DNA of 64,000 nt from contig JADJVJ010000006.1 of the NCBI GenBank assembly GCA_016716625.1, positions 186,001-250,000 on the forward strand, written 5' to 3'. Position numbers and translations under genes: made by a program. The notes beneath the pieces were generated by a model, which worked only from the letters and a program-made list of their open reading frames with translations, made no database searches and was not told where the DNA came from. The stretch comes from Nostocoides sp. (GTDB taxonomy: Bacteria > Actinomycetota > Actinomycetes > Actinomycetales > Dermatophilaceae). Below, piece after piece: positions 31,641 through 39,899 of this stretch; positions within the stretch are counted from its first letter, which is position 1, and the number at the start of each line of letters is the position of its first letter.

Positions 31641-33445
31641 GCTAGCGGCGTCATGACGCAAGGAGCATTCGTGAACTCCAGCGTCCATGACGATGACGAG
31701 CCCAGCACATACCCGGCAAGAGCACGAGCGGTCACCGCCACGGAGAGAGCGCCGCCCGTTGAGTAGGTCCCGGCGGCCTTCGCCACCCCACCCACAACGT
31801 ACTCGACCCCGGTCGTGGAGGAGATTTGATATGTGTCACCGGAGGTGCCACACGAGTCCATCACAGTCGGCGCCGTCGGCGCCACCATCACATTCTCAAT
31901 TGCCACTGTTCGCTGGCCAATCAGTTGGTTGCCGCCCTTGGTTCCGGAGACATTCAGCGCGTACGCGTACACCGCCTGCGTTCCGCGCTTCGAGGTGGTC
32001 AGCGTGACGTCAAAGCCATGGTTCGCTCCGGCAGTCGGGTACGCCGAGCCCACGTCCGCACGAGCCACACTTGCAGTGCCAATATTGAACCCCTCCGCCG
32101 AGGCACTTCCGGCGGGCCCGCCGACGTAGATGTGCACAGTTACGGGTGAACTCTGCGCGTTAGGGTCGATGGCCCAACCGGTGACTCGCACCGAGCCACC
32201 TGCCTGGGTCCCCGAGACCGAGTTCAGATCACCCGCGGGCTCACAGATTAGGTGATCACAGTTGTCGATGGCCCAGTCGTCTACCTCCACTACCGGCTTG
32301 GGACCGCCGACGAGGTTCCAGTTGGAGACATAGAAGGCACGGCCAGCAAGGACCTGGTGGACCCGCCCAGACGGCACACCCGTGATGAAGGTGTTGTCTC
32401 GGGGTACGGGTAAAAGGTTGCGGTAGTTCGCAAAATCCCACGGATCGAGCGCGGTGGTCGGTTGACCGCCCCCGAATCGAGACCAGGTGGACACATAGAG
32501 GGGGGCGCCGCCCGCGACCCGATATACCCTCCCGTCGGCGACGTTGCTGATGAAGGTCCCGTCTTCTGGGTAGCGGCGGACATGGTCCAGCGGGACAGCG
32601 CCATCAGGGTTGTCAAGAACATAGTCGTCCACCGCGATAGTTGGCTGAGCGCCCCCAAAACTGTTCCACGAGGACACGTAGTGCGGAGCGCCACCGGCGA
32701 ATCGGAACACTCGCCCCGACGGCCGTCCGTCGACGAATGTGCCGTCACGCGGGTATCGGGGAAGAGCAGCAAACTGCGAAGCATCCAAAGTGGTCGTCGG
32801 CTGCCCGCCCCCGAAGCGATCCCACGTGCTCACATAGAGAGGCGCCCCACCCGCAATGCGGTAGACGTGGCCGTTGTAGGCAACGAAGGCCCCATCTGCC
32901 GTCGGCGTGCCGGCCACATCCTTGATGTGGAGAAATGTCGAGGGCCAACCGGTCGCCCCACGGGTCAGCACTCGGCGGCCGGAAGAACTAGGGCTCTTGT
33001 CGCTCAGGTGGTAAGAACTTTCCGAGATGGCGATCTCATTGCCGTCGGCGCTGACGTAGTCCACGTAGGCGACGTGCCCGTAGGTACCGGTGTTCCACTG
33101 GGCGACAGACCCCGGCGCTGGCGCCTGGTCGACGCGGAACCCTTTGGCGGCGGCGTTGTTGTCCCAGTCGATGGCATTCCCGAGGTTCCCGGGGTTGGCG
33201 GCGCCGTTCTGTGCCAGCCGAAATGATGCGTAGTTAGTGCAGTTGTTGCCCCAGGCGTCGACAGGGTAGCCCCATGGACGTTGCCCTGTGTATCCGAATT
33301 GAGAGATGCATGCCTGGCTGTACGTCGCATAGCAGGGCCACCCAGCCGGAGCGGCCCCAGCTGCCGAGGGCGTTATGGTGACTACGACTGCAACGAGAAG
33401 CAACCTGGCGACTAAGCCAAAAGGGAGACGGGTACGCGAACGCAT
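30569..33445 (-). CDS. Secreted CHAP-domain amidase with repeat domains
   Basis: 958 aa. The signal peptide (GLVARLLLVAVVVTITPSAAGAAPAG) leads into a CHAP domain at about 35-155 with catalytic Cys in WGNNCTNYASFRL and His in TYGHVAYVDYV. About five units of roughly 50 aa follow (GxVYRIAGGAPLYVSTWDRFGGGQPTT type, 165-395), as seen in actinobacterial lysins. Next come a beta domain (GSVRVTGWAIDPNAQSS) and three C-terminal LLDTR units (about 605-958) like those at the start of the next gene. Predicted role: peptidoglycan cleavage with wall or carbohydrate binding. TAGGTT 6 nt before the ATG indicates a leaderless promoter. Confidence 0.87.
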   Translation of the reverse strand: MRSRTRLPFGLVARLLLVAVVVTITPSAAGAAPAGWPCYATYSQACISQFGYTGQRPWGYPVDAWGNNCTNYASFRLAQNGAANPGNLGNAIDWDNNAAAKGFRVDQAPAPGSVAQWNTGTYGHVAYVDYVSADGNEIAISESSYHLSDKSPSSSGRRVLTRGATGWPSTFLHIKDVAGTPTADGAFVAYNGHVYRIAGGAPLYVSTWDRFGGGQPTTTLDASQFAALPRYPRDGTFVDGRPSGRVFRFAGGAPHYVSSWNSFGGAQPTIAVDDYVLDNPDGAVPLDHVRRYPEDGTFISNVADGRVYRVAGGAPLYVSTWSRFGGGQPTTALDPWDFANYRNLLPVPRDNTFITGVPSGRVHQVLAGRAFYVSNWNLVGGPKPVVEVDDWAIDNCDHLICEPAGDLNSVSGTQAGGSVRVTGWAIDPNAQSSPVTVHIYVGGPAGSASAEGFNIGTASVARADVGSAYPTAGANHGFDVTLTTSKRGTQAVYAYALNVSGTKGGNQLIGQRTVAIENVMVAPTAPTVMDSCGTSGDTYQISSTTGVEYVVGGVAKAAGTYSTGGALSVAVTARALAGYVLGSSSSWTLEFTNAPCVMTPLASPVRLLDTRPSNAVNAGTARTVRVTGTAGVPAVGVDAVILNVTAVNPTQDGYLAAYPSGTTRPNASSVNYQAGKTIANQVIAKVSTAGTIEVYSSATSNVLVDIAGYYLSGSTYTPMTPTRLLDTRYATGIATTNAVAAGATVSIPVAGIAGIPTSGVAAAVVNITAVNPTQGGYLTAYPGAATRPTASNVNYAARQTIAGMTIAKIGSNGNINLFTSSSSHLIVDIVGWIPSGADYTPTATPTRLLDTRTGLGTTTAGKATGGRTVTVRVTGTAGIPTTGVKAVMVNLTTTGPTSSGWVTAYPGTSRPTASNLNYTTGQTIANSVIAKVHTDGTITLYTSATTHLITDITGYWTS

Positions 33446-33451
33446 GCATTG

Positions 33452-33457
33452 AACCTA
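33452..33457 (-). promoter_or_regulatory. -10 box of leaderless promoter for the CHAP gene
   Basis: TAGGTT on the minus strand, 6 nt before ATG 33445. Confidence 0.5.
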
Positions 33458-33798
33458 CCGCCGGGATGACACGGACTGGTCCCGATCGCAGAGAGCACCT
33501 GCCCCCAAATATGGGGACACCCTACCGACGCCCGTCAACCGAATGCACGGAGCCACCACGCGCCCGTCACCGCCACGACCACACCCACGGGTGCCGACGA
33601 CCGCCGCGTTCACAGGGCCATCGTCAACAAGGGGAGACACATCGGCCAGGCCCATCGATATCCACTGCCACGGGGCACGCGGCACCGCGGGGCCGCCCAG
33701 ACTGCACCGATCCCCAGTGGTTCACCGATCCCGCAAAATCGAGCGCGCGAGCCGTGCCGAACAGTTGGGCCCCTCGGCTGCTCGCTTGACTCACAGGG

Positions 33799-33936
33799 CT
33801 ACGATCCCGATCCCAGGCTGAAGTAGCGGACCGGTGTGGCCAGTGGGCTGCCGTCCTTGCTCACGGTGGCGAGGACCGCAAGGTGAGCGCCGTCGCCGCC
33901 AGGGCCACTGCTCTCGCCCGCCCCGGCGCGCGTCGG
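33799..33936 (-). pseudogene. Possible remnant of a pyridoxamine-phosphate-oxidase-like protein
   Basis: On the minus strand, directly after the stop of the P-loop gene, the same frame stays open for 45 codons and contains AHLAVLATVSKDGSPLATPVRYF before a TAG. LATVSKDG-P-ATPV is the N-terminal pattern of the PPOX/F420 flavin-binding split-barrel family. There is no start codon and the rest of the domain is absent, so it is a fragment if it is anything. Confidence 0.3.
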
Positions 33937-35280
33937 TCAGCGGGTGGCGATGCTCGCCAGCGCCTCCTTGAGCTGGCCCGGCACCCGCTCGCGCAGGTTG
34001 TAGCGGGCCCGCGTCATCGGCTTGCTCACCGACAGCACCCGGGTGAGGTCGATCGGGGTGCCCGCAACGACGGCGTCACACGGCACCGCGTCGATGGTCG
34101 CCTCGAGGTCGTGGACCTGCTCGGCCCCATACCCCATGGCCGGGAGGATGCCCCGGGCGTTGGGGTACTTAACGTAGGTCGCGGCGATCGACTCCACGGC
34201 ATACGGGGTGGGGTCGACGATCTCGGCAGCGCCGGCCTGACGCGCGCCGACGACACCGGCACCAAAGGACATTGACCCGTGAGTGAGGGTCGGGCCGTCC
34301 TCGACGACGACGACGCGCTTGCCCGCGACGAGTTCGGGGTGCTCGACGGTGACCGGTGACTCCGCCTCGACGATCCGGGCCCGCGGGTTGAGCGCCCGCA
34401 CCGACTCGGTGACCTGGGCGATCGCCTCGGGCGTCGCGACATCGCACTTGGCGATGATGCAGACATCCGCCATCCGGACGTTGGTCTCCCCCGGGTGGTA
34501 GGCAGCCTCGTTGCCGGGACGCAGGGGGTCGACCAGGGTGATGAAGAGGTCCGCCGCATAGAACGGCAGGTCGTTGTTGCCGCCGTCCCAGAGGATGACG
34601 TCGGCCTCCTTCTCGGCCTCGCGCAGGATGACCTCGTAGTCGACACCGGCATAGATGACCACGCCGGAGTCGATGTGCGGCTCGTACTCCTCGCGTTCCT
34701 CGATGGTGCACTCGTGCCGGTCCAGGTCCTCGTATGCCGCGTACCGCTGGCAGACCTGCTTCTCGAGGTCGCCATACGGCATGGGGTGCCGAATGGCGAC
34801 GACCTTGAGGCCCATGTCGATGAGCTGCTGCGCGACGTAGCGGGTGGTCTGCGACTTGCCGACACCGGTACGGACCGCACAGACCGCGACGACCGGCTTG
34901 GTGCTGCGGATCATCGTCTGGCGACCGCCGAGCATCCAGTAGTCGGCCCCGGCCGCGAGGCAGCGGGAGGCCAGGTGCATGACGTCGACGTGCGCAATAT
35001 CGCTGTAGGAGAACACCGCAACGTCGATGCCCTCGTCCGCGATGAGGGCATCGAGCCCGCTCTCGTCGACGATCGGGATGCCGTCCGGATAGAGCCCACC
35101 GGCCAGCGAAGCCGGGTAGCGCCGGCCGTCGATGTCCGGGATCTGGGTGGCCGTGAAGGCCACGACCCGGTAGCGGGGGTCGTCACGGAAGACCGTGTTG
35201 AAGTTGTGGAAATCGCGGCCAGCCGCTCCGAGAATGACGACGGTCGTCGGTTCGGGCGTGCCCTGGTCGTGGTGGGACAT
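33937..35280 (-). CDS. P-loop NTPase of the cyclic 2,3-diphosphoglycerate synthetase family
   Basis: 447 aa. It begins with a Rossmann-like part (VVILGAAGRDFHNFNTVFRDDP), has a P-loop in VVAVCAVRTGVGKSQTTRYV (about 140-160), then RHPMPYGDLEKQVCQRY, ILWDGGNNDLPFY and the C-terminal DLTRVLSVSKPMTRARYNL. This matches proteins annotated as cyclic 2,3-diphosphoglycerate synthetase after the methanogen enzyme, though that product is not expected in actinobacteria, so the true role is open. Two ATGs are adjacent; AGGAGG is 6 nt from the second (35280), which I use. It stands alone, divergent from the LigD-type polymerase gene. Confidence 0.78.
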   Translation of the reverse strand: MSHHDQGTPEPTTVVILGAAGRDFHNFNTVFRDDPRYRVVAFTATQIPDIDGRRYPASLAGGLYPDGIPIVDESGLDALIADEGIDVAVFSYSDIAHVDVMHLASRCLAAGADYWMLGGRQTMIRSTKPVVAVCAVRTGVGKSQTTRYVAQQLIDMGLKVVAIRHPMPYGDLEKQVCQRYAAYEDLDRHECTIEEREEYEPHIDSGVVIYAGVDYEVILREAEKEADVILWDGGNNDLPFYAADLFITLVDPLRPGNEAAYHPGETNVRMADVCIIAKCDVATPEAIAQVTESVRALNPRARIVEAESPVTVEHPELVAGKRVVVVEDGPTLTHGSMSFGAGVVGARQAGAAEIVDPTPYAVESIAATYVKYPNARGILPAMGYGAEQVHDLEATIDAVPCDAVVAGTPIDLTRVLSVSKPMTRARYNLRERVPGQLKEALASIATR

Positions 35281-35383
35281 CATCGACCTCCTGGCTGCGG
35301 TCGACCGCTGGGACCGACACACCCCATCGTGGGTAGTCCTGGCTGCGGGACCCGCCATCTCCCACGGTACCCCCGGGACGACA

Positions 35384-35389
35384 TACCGT
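35384..35389 (+). promoter_or_regulatory. -10 box of leaderless promoter for the LigD-type polymerase
   Basis: TACCGT, 6 nt before ATG 35396. Confidence 0.55.
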
Positions 35390-35395
35390 GTGACC

Positions 35396-36343
35396 ATGGC
35401 GACGCGCAGCGGCGAGCACGGGGAACCGGTGGTGCTCGACGTCGACGGCTTCGAGGTGCGCATCTCGAACCCGCTGCGGCCCTACTTCTCGGCGCGCGGG
35501 GAGACCAAGCTTGACCTCGCCAACTACTACGTGTCCGTCGGGCCCGGGATCGTGCGCGCGCTGCGCGAGCGCCCGTGCATGCTGCACCGCTTCCCGGACG
35601 GGGTCGACGGCGAGAAGGTCCACCAGAAACGCATTCCCCGCGGTGCGCCACCGTGGCTGGAGACGGTGCGCCTGCACTTCCCACGCTGGGGGCTGCACGC
35701 TGACGAGTTGTGCGTCACCCGGCTCGCCGACGTCATCTGGGCGGTGCAGATGTCGACCGTGGAGTTCCACCCGTGGAACAGCCGCCGCGCCGACACCGAA
35801 ACCCCCGACGAGTGGCGGATCGACCTCGACCCGATGCCGGAGGCCTCGTATGCCGCGGTCCGCCGCACCGCTCAGGTCGCCCACGAGGTGCTCGACGAGC
35901 TGGGCGCCGTGGGCTGGCCGAAGACGAGCGGTGGGCGTGGCCTGCACATCTATGTGCGGATCACGCCGGAGCACGGGTTCTCGCAGGTGCGCCGGGCCGC
36001 GCTCGCGTTCGCGTATGAGGTTGAGCGGCGGCTCCCCGAGCATGTGACGACTCAGTGGTGGCGCAAGGACCGGCCCGGTGACGCAGTCTTCGTCGACTAC
36101 AACCAGAACGCCCGCGACCACACCATCGCCGCGGCGTACTCGGTGCGCGGCACCCCGCTGGGCCAGGTTTCGGCGCCGCTGCACTGGGACGAGATCGAGG
36201 ACGCCGAGCCCGCCGACTTCACCATCGCCACCATGCCGGGCCGGTACGCCGAGGTCGGCGACCTCACCGCGGGCATCGACGAGGCCGTCTTCGATCTGCG
36301 CCCGCTGCTGGACTGGGCCGACCGGGACGCCATACCGAACTGA
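35396..36343 (+). CDS. LigD-type primase-polymerase (AEP superfamily), stand-alone
   Basis: 315 aa polymerase domain of the LigD group, used in actinobacterial non-homologous end joining or damage tolerance. Typical: SNPLRPYF at the N-terminus, MLHRFPDGVDGEKVHQKRIP, STVEFHPWNSR, the catalytic acidic pair in WRIDLDPMP, GWPKTSGGRGLHIYVR, and VFVDYNQNARDHTIAAAYSVRG. No ligase or nuclease domain is fused and no ku gene lies in the window. The next gene ends 1 bp away on the other strand, so the two stops nearly touch. Confidence 0.88.
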   Translation: MATRSGEHGEPVVLDVDGFEVRISNPLRPYFSARGETKLDLANYYVSVGPGIVRALRERPCMLHRFPDGVDGEKVHQKRIPRGAPPWLETVRLHFPRWGLHADELCVTRLADVIWAVQMSTVEFHPWNSRRADTETPDEWRIDLDPMPEASYAAVRRTAQVAHEVLDELGAVGWPKTSGGRGLHIYVRITPEHGFSQVRRAALAFAYEVERRLPEHVTTQWWRKDRPGDAVFVDYNQNARDHTIAAAYSVRGTPLGQVSAPLHWDEIEDAEPADFTIATMPGRYAEVGDLTAGIDEAVFDLRPLLDWADRDAIPN

Positions 36344-36344
36344 G

Positions 36345-37313
36345 TCAGCCAACCCGCCGCCGACGGTCACCTCCGACCAGGGCGACGACCTCCTCGGCGC
36401 ACCCCCAGGACAGGGTCACCCCGGCGCCGCCGTGGCCGTAGTTGGTGACCACCACCCGACCCTGGAGCGTATGCCGGGCGAGCCGCACCGCGGGCGCGAC
36501 CGGACGCAGCCCGATCGCCCTGCTCAGCACGGGCGCCTGCGCGAGAGCCGGCACCGCTGTCCGGCAGCGCTCCAGGATGGCGGCCTCGACGGCAGCATCG
36601 GGCTGCGGGGGATCGCCCTCGCCGGACGCGGCCGCTCGGTCGGTTCCGCCACAGACCACACGGTCTCCGTGCGGCAGGGTGTAGACCATCCCGTCCGGGT
36701 GGTCGTCGTCGACGAGCCACCGTTGCAGACCCGGGTCGGCGAGGTGGACAACCTGCCCGACGCTGCCGACGAGTTCGGTATCCCCGATCAGCTGGGCCGC
36801 CCCGAGACCGGCGGCGAGGACGAGGACCTCGCCCTCGAGCTCGGTCAGGGAGGCCACCGCCCGGTCCTCGAACCGCACTGCGGCCGAGGCGCATTCGGCC
36901 TCGAGCCAGGGCAGGAACCGGCGCCCGTCAACGAGCGGGAAGCGCGCAATGACCCCACTGATCGCCCCCGCCGGGAGCTCCTCGGCAGTGGCTTCGCGCC
37001 AGCGGCCCGCAAGCCCCGCGGTCCACCACCGGTCCGCCGACCGACGTTCCACGAGCAGCCCCTCAAGGAGGCGCACCCCCGTGCTTTGGTCAAGCGCCAA
37101 GTCCTCGAACCGCCGCAACGAGGTGAGCCCCCACCCCAGCACCCGTTCCGGCGGGTCCACGTGATACGGGAACCACAAGCCACCGGCCACCCCCGAAACG
37201 CTCTCCAGCGCGGGGCGCTCGCGGACCACGGTCACCGCATGCCCTGCCCGGGCCAGTTCGAGGGCGCTGGTCAACCCGACCACCCCACCGCCGAGAACCG
37301 TCACCGCGACCAT
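36345..37313 (-). CDS. FAD-dependent D-amino-acid-oxidase-like enzyme
   Basis: 322 aa, typical DAO length. FAD-binding start VTVLGGGVVGLTSALELARAGHAVTVV; mid-protein GVAGGLWFPYHVDPPERV; C-terminal signature VVVTNYGHGGAGVTLSWGCAEEV. It should oxidise a D-amino acid (or a related amine) with oxygen, giving an oxo acid and hydrogen peroxide. No peroxisomal or export signal is present; cytoplasmic. CAGGAT lies 7 nt before ATG 37313, again pointing to a leaderless start. Divergent from the uracil-DNA glycosylase gene. Confidence 0.88.
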   Translation of the reverse strand: MVAVTVLGGGVVGLTSALELARAGHAVTVVRERPALESVSGVAGGLWFPYHVDPPERVLGWGLTSLRRFEDLALDQSTGVRLLEGLLVERRSADRWWTAGLAGRWREATAEELPAGAISGVIARFPLVDGRRFLPWLEAECASAAVRFEDRAVASLTELEGEVLVLAAGLGAAQLIGDTELVGSVGQVVHLADPGLQRWLVDDDHPDGMVYTLPHGDRVVCGGTDRAAASGEGDPPQPDAAVEAAILERCRTAVPALAQAPVLSRAIGLRPVAPAVRLARHTLQGRVVVTNYGHGGAGVTLSWGCAEEVVALVGGDRRRRVG

Positions 37314-37340
37314 GGGCCTCATCCTGGCGTGCCCGGGGCC

Positions 37341-37346
37341 TACCGT
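37341..37346 (+). promoter_or_regulatory. -10 box of leaderless promoter for the uracil-DNA glycosylase
   Basis: TACCGT, 7 nt before ATG 37354. It decides against the upstream in-frame ATG at 37312. Confidence 0.55.
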
Positions 37347-37353
37347 GAAGCCC

Positions 37354-38172
37354 ATGGACGTCCACCCCGTCACCGGCGGGCTCTTCCCCTCACCGGTCCT
37401 ACCGGGTACCGGATGGCCCGGGGACCCCGCCACCGACGCCACCGAGGTCGCCACCAGCCCTGAACACGTGCGTCGACTCGCGGCGAGCGCCGCGGACATC
37501 CCGCACCTCCAGGCGCGCCTGTCGGTCTGCCGGGCCTGTCCGCGACTGGTCGCCTGGCGGGAGGAGGTCGCGCGCACCGGGCGCCGGGCATCCTTCGCGG
37601 CTGAACCCTATTGGGGTCGACCCGGGCCCTCCTTCGGCGACCCCGAAGCCCCCGTCCTCATCGTGGGCCTCGCGCCCGCCGCCAACGGAACCAACCGCAC
37701 CGGGCGGATGTTCACCGGGGACTCCTCGGGAGACTTCCTCTGGGCCGCCTTGCACCGCACCGGGTATGCCGTACAACCCACCTCGGTCGGTGCCGGTGAC
37801 GGCCAGGCGCTGCACGGCATACGGATCATCGCGGCCGTGCGCTGCGCACCACCAGCCAACGCACCGACGGCCACGGAGAAGGCGACCTGCCGTCCCTGGC
37901 TCACCCGCGACCTCGAGCTCGCCGCCCCCCGGTTGCGGACCATCATGGCCCTCGGCGGCGTCGGCTGGGACGCCGCGCTCGCCGCGGCGCACGCGCTGAA
38001 CTGGTCGATCCCGAAACCGAAACCCGCCTTCGGTCACGGCGTGGTGGTCCCGCTCGCGCTGCCGGACGGGCGCAGCGTTCGGCTCGTCGGCTGCTACCAC
38101 GTGAGCCCGCACAACACCTACACCGGTCGGCTCACCCCGGACATGCTCGACACGGTCCTGCGCGGCCTCTGA
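37354..38172 (+). CDS. Uracil-DNA glycosylase, Fe-S family 4/5 (UdgB-like)
   Basis: 272 aa. It removes uracil (and, in family 5, hypoxanthine and other bases) from DNA. The cysteine cluster CRACPRLV, CRPW and GCYH would hold the 4Fe-4S centre. The active-site motif GLAPAANGTNRTGRMFTGD lacks the catalytic Asp/Glu of family 4 and reads like family 5. The second motif, HVSPHNTYTGRLTP, is present. The chosen start removes 14 non-family residues. It ends in a hairpin facing the next gene. Confidence 0.9.
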   Translation: MDVHPVTGGLFPSPVLPGTGWPGDPATDATEVATSPEHVRRLAASAADIPHLQARLSVCRACPRLVAWREEVARTGRRASFAAEPYWGRPGPSFGDPEAPVLIVGLAPAANGTNRTGRMFTGDSSGDFLWAALHRTGYAVQPTSVGAGDGQALHGIRIIAAVRCAPPANAPTATEKATCRPWLTRDLELAAPRLRTIMALGGVGWDAALAAAHALNWSIPKPKPAFGHGVVVPLALPDGRSVRLVGCYHVSPHNTYTGRLTPDMLDTVLRGL

Positions 38173-38181
38173 GTGGGCCGC
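38162..38181. terminator. Short hairpin between convergent genes
   Basis: GCGGCC and GGCCGC separated by 8 nt. The loop contains the UDG stop codon and the right arm ends just before the opposite stop. A weak bidirectional terminator candidate. Confidence 0.35.
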
Positions 38182-39063
38182 TTAGCCGCGACCCGAAGGG
38201 GTGGTTGAGACACCCTCGGGGTCTGGGCGCACGCCCTCTTCGGCGTTCCACAGCTCACTGGTCTGCAGGCCCCAGAACACCGCGAACGCGCCGATGACGA
38301 CGACCTCGATCCATAGGGTGCCATGGTCCCAGGTTCCGAGCCACATGATGAGTCCCATGACAACGACCGCGACCAAGGTGACCACCGCAACGGCGAGGTA
38401 GCGGTTGCTCACGCCCTTGGCGTCGACCCGCCCCGAGTGGGTTCGGGAGAAGCTCACGGCATTGGCGACCATGACGGCGAGCAGCACCGCGAAGAGCGGA
38501 ATGGCCGCGAGGTAGTGCGCGGCCTTGTCAAAGAAGTCGCGCTTGAACAGGAAGAGCACGAGCCCCACGGCCACCAGCGCGGCGGTGACGCCAAGTCCGA
38601 TGACATCCCCGCGGGTGATCTGCCCGCCACCCTCCCGGCGGGCAACGAACCACGCGACGATGGTGGCGATGATGCCGGCCAGCAGGAAGGCGCCGACGTT
38701 GTTCTTGATGTTCGCGCCGCCGTCGGTGGCCGACGCCCACGGCGTGGACTGGCATTCCTTGGGGTCGAGGATCGGCACGAACGCGACGATGGGGGCGAGC
38801 GCCCCGGCAATATTGAGGAGGATGTCCTCGGTCTCGGTGTTGCCCTTGATGATGACCAGGCAGGCACCGATGGCGACCAGTGAGGCGATGAAGACCCCAC
38901 GCACCGGCGTCCAGTAGTAGGAGCTGATCGAGGTCCGCCAGCACCCCCACCCGGCCGCGTTGATCTCGAGGAGCACCGAGATCCCGAGCAGGATGACCAG
39001 GCCGATCATGACGAGCCGCAAGTAGCGGTAACTCTTGAGCACGTAGGGGTTCAGCGGTGTCAT
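38182..39063 (-). CDS. Multi-pass membrane protein of unknown function
   Basis: 293 aa with about eight hydrophobic helices. After the first helix is an unusual CWRTSISSYYWTPVRGVF segment, a motif also seen in some DUF998-like membrane proteins (SISAYYYT type). A polar loop (DPKECQSTPWASATDGG) sits between helices three and four. The C-terminal 25 residues are cytoplasmic and acidic. AAGGAG lies 10 nt before the ATG. Alone and convergent with the glycosylase gene; no function proposed. Confidence 0.75.
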   Translation of the reverse strand: MTPLNPYVLKSYRYLRLVMIGLVILLGISVLLEINAAGWGCWRTSISSYYWTPVRGVFIASLVAIGACLVIIKGNTETEDILLNIAGALAPIVAFVPILDPKECQSTPWASATDGGANIKNNVGAFLLAGIIATIVAWFVARREGGGQITRGDVIGLGVTAALVAVGLVLFLFKRDFFDKAAHYLAAIPLFAVLLAVMVANAVSFSRTHSGRVDAKGVSNRYLAVAVVTLVAVVVMGLIMWLGTWDHGTLWIEVVVIGAFAVFWGLQTSELWNAEEGVRPDPEGVSTTPSGRG

Positions 39064-39158
39064 CGGGCCCTCACTCCTTACCTCACCAGTGCGACGAGTA
39101 TGCCGCCATACCCGACAAGAGCACATCGGCCGGGAGGGTGATACCGGCGCGCGCCACG

Positions 39159-39164
39159 TAAGGT
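39159..39164 (+). promoter_or_regulatory. -10 box of leaderless promoter for the first PIG-L gene
   Basis: TAAGGT, 8 nt before GTG 39173. Confidence 0.5.
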
Positions 39165-39172
39165 GGACCCTC

Positions 39173-39889
39173 GTGGCAACCCCTCGTGACAACTCCGACA
39201 TCGAACGCGTCCTGGTCGTCTCCGCGCACCCGGACGATGCCGACTTCGGCGCCGGCGGCACCATCGCCGCCTGGGTGGCGGCCGGACTCCAGGTCACCGA
39301 GCTCTATGTGACCCGCGGGGAGCAGGGCGGCCGCCCCGACGTCGACCCGGCCGGCATCCCTCTGCGGCGCGAGGCCGAGCAACGGGCGGCCTCGGCGCAA
39401 CGCGGGGTGCACGACGTCCGCTTCCTCGACGGCCACCGCGACGGCTGGGTGGCGCCGACCCCCGAGCTGGTCCGCGACCTCGTCGCGGTCATCCGAGAGG
39501 TCCGACCTCAGCGGGTCCTCTGCCAGTCTCCCGAGCGCAACTACGAGCGCCTCCACGCCAGCCACCCCGACCATCTCGCGGCCGGGGAAGCCATAATCCG
39601 GGCGGTGTACCCGGCCGCGGAGAACCCGTTCGCCTGGCCGGAGCTCGGGCTGCCCTTCTGGCACGTCGGGGAGATCTGGCTCGCCGCGCACCCCGCCCCC
39701 GACCACGTCGTCGATGTCACCGACACCTTCCATCAGAAGGTCGCCGCCCTCCACGAACACGCCTCCCAGACCGGCCACCGCGAGGAGCTCGAGACCTTCC
39801 TGCGGGGCTGGGCCTCCTCGGTGGCGAGCGCCCAGGGCCTGCCCGAGGGGCGATTGGCCGAGGTGTTCAAGGTCATCGCGCTGAACTAG
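39173..39889 (+). CDS. PIG-L / LmbE-type deacetylase
   Basis: 238 aa zinc-dependent N-deacetylase family, related to mycothiol-pathway MshB and Mca. The zinc motif is SAHPDDADFGAGGT at about residue 17, and the C-terminal zinc histidine lies in SHPDHLAAG. Middle motif VTRGEQGG and RREAEQRAA are typical. The substrate (a sugar or thiol conjugate) is unknown; no mycothiol gene adjoins. GTG start from the -10 box; no Shine-Dalgarno sequence. Its TAG stop doubles as the first bases of the next gene's -10 box. Confidence 0.85.
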   Translation: MATPRDNSDIERVLVVSAHPDDADFGAGGTIAAWVAAGLQVTELYVTRGEQGGRPDVDPAGIPLRREAEQRAASAQRGVHDVRFLDGHRDGWVAPTPELVRDLVAVIREVRPQRVLCQSPERNYERLHASHPDHLAAGEAIIRAVYPAAENPFAWPELGLPFWHVGEIWLAAHPAPDHVVDVTDTFHQKVAALHEHASQTGHREELETFLRGWASSVASAQGLPEGRLAEVFKVIALN

Positions 39890-39892
39890 CGT
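39887..39892 (+). promoter_or_regulatory. -10 box for the quinone oxidoreductase, made from a stop codon
   Basis: TAGCGT, 7 nt before ATG 39900. The TAG is the stop of the upstream PIG-L gene (39887-39889). Confidence 0.5.
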
Positions 39893-39899
39893 CGCCCCC

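Larger units (their letters stand above)
33446..33936. other. 491-bp region without a convincing gene
   Basis: Holds the CHAP promoter at its left end and a fragment of a flavin-type oxidase at its right end. The middle (about 33480-33790) has open frames on both strands, but none has codon use or sequence like a real protein. It marks the right border of the accessory island. Confidence 0.6.

Noticed and set aside
26426..33445. Transposon or prophage carrying the secreted-protein island
   Set aside because: No transposase, integrase, tRNA target or terminal inverted repeats are visible at either border; acquisition is suggested only by composition, motif depletion and gene remnants.
33466..33821. 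Overlapping open frames on both strands right of the CHAP gene
   Set aside because: Translations are Arg/Pro/His-rich without motifs, and no start has a ribosome-binding site or a -10 box at leaderless distance.
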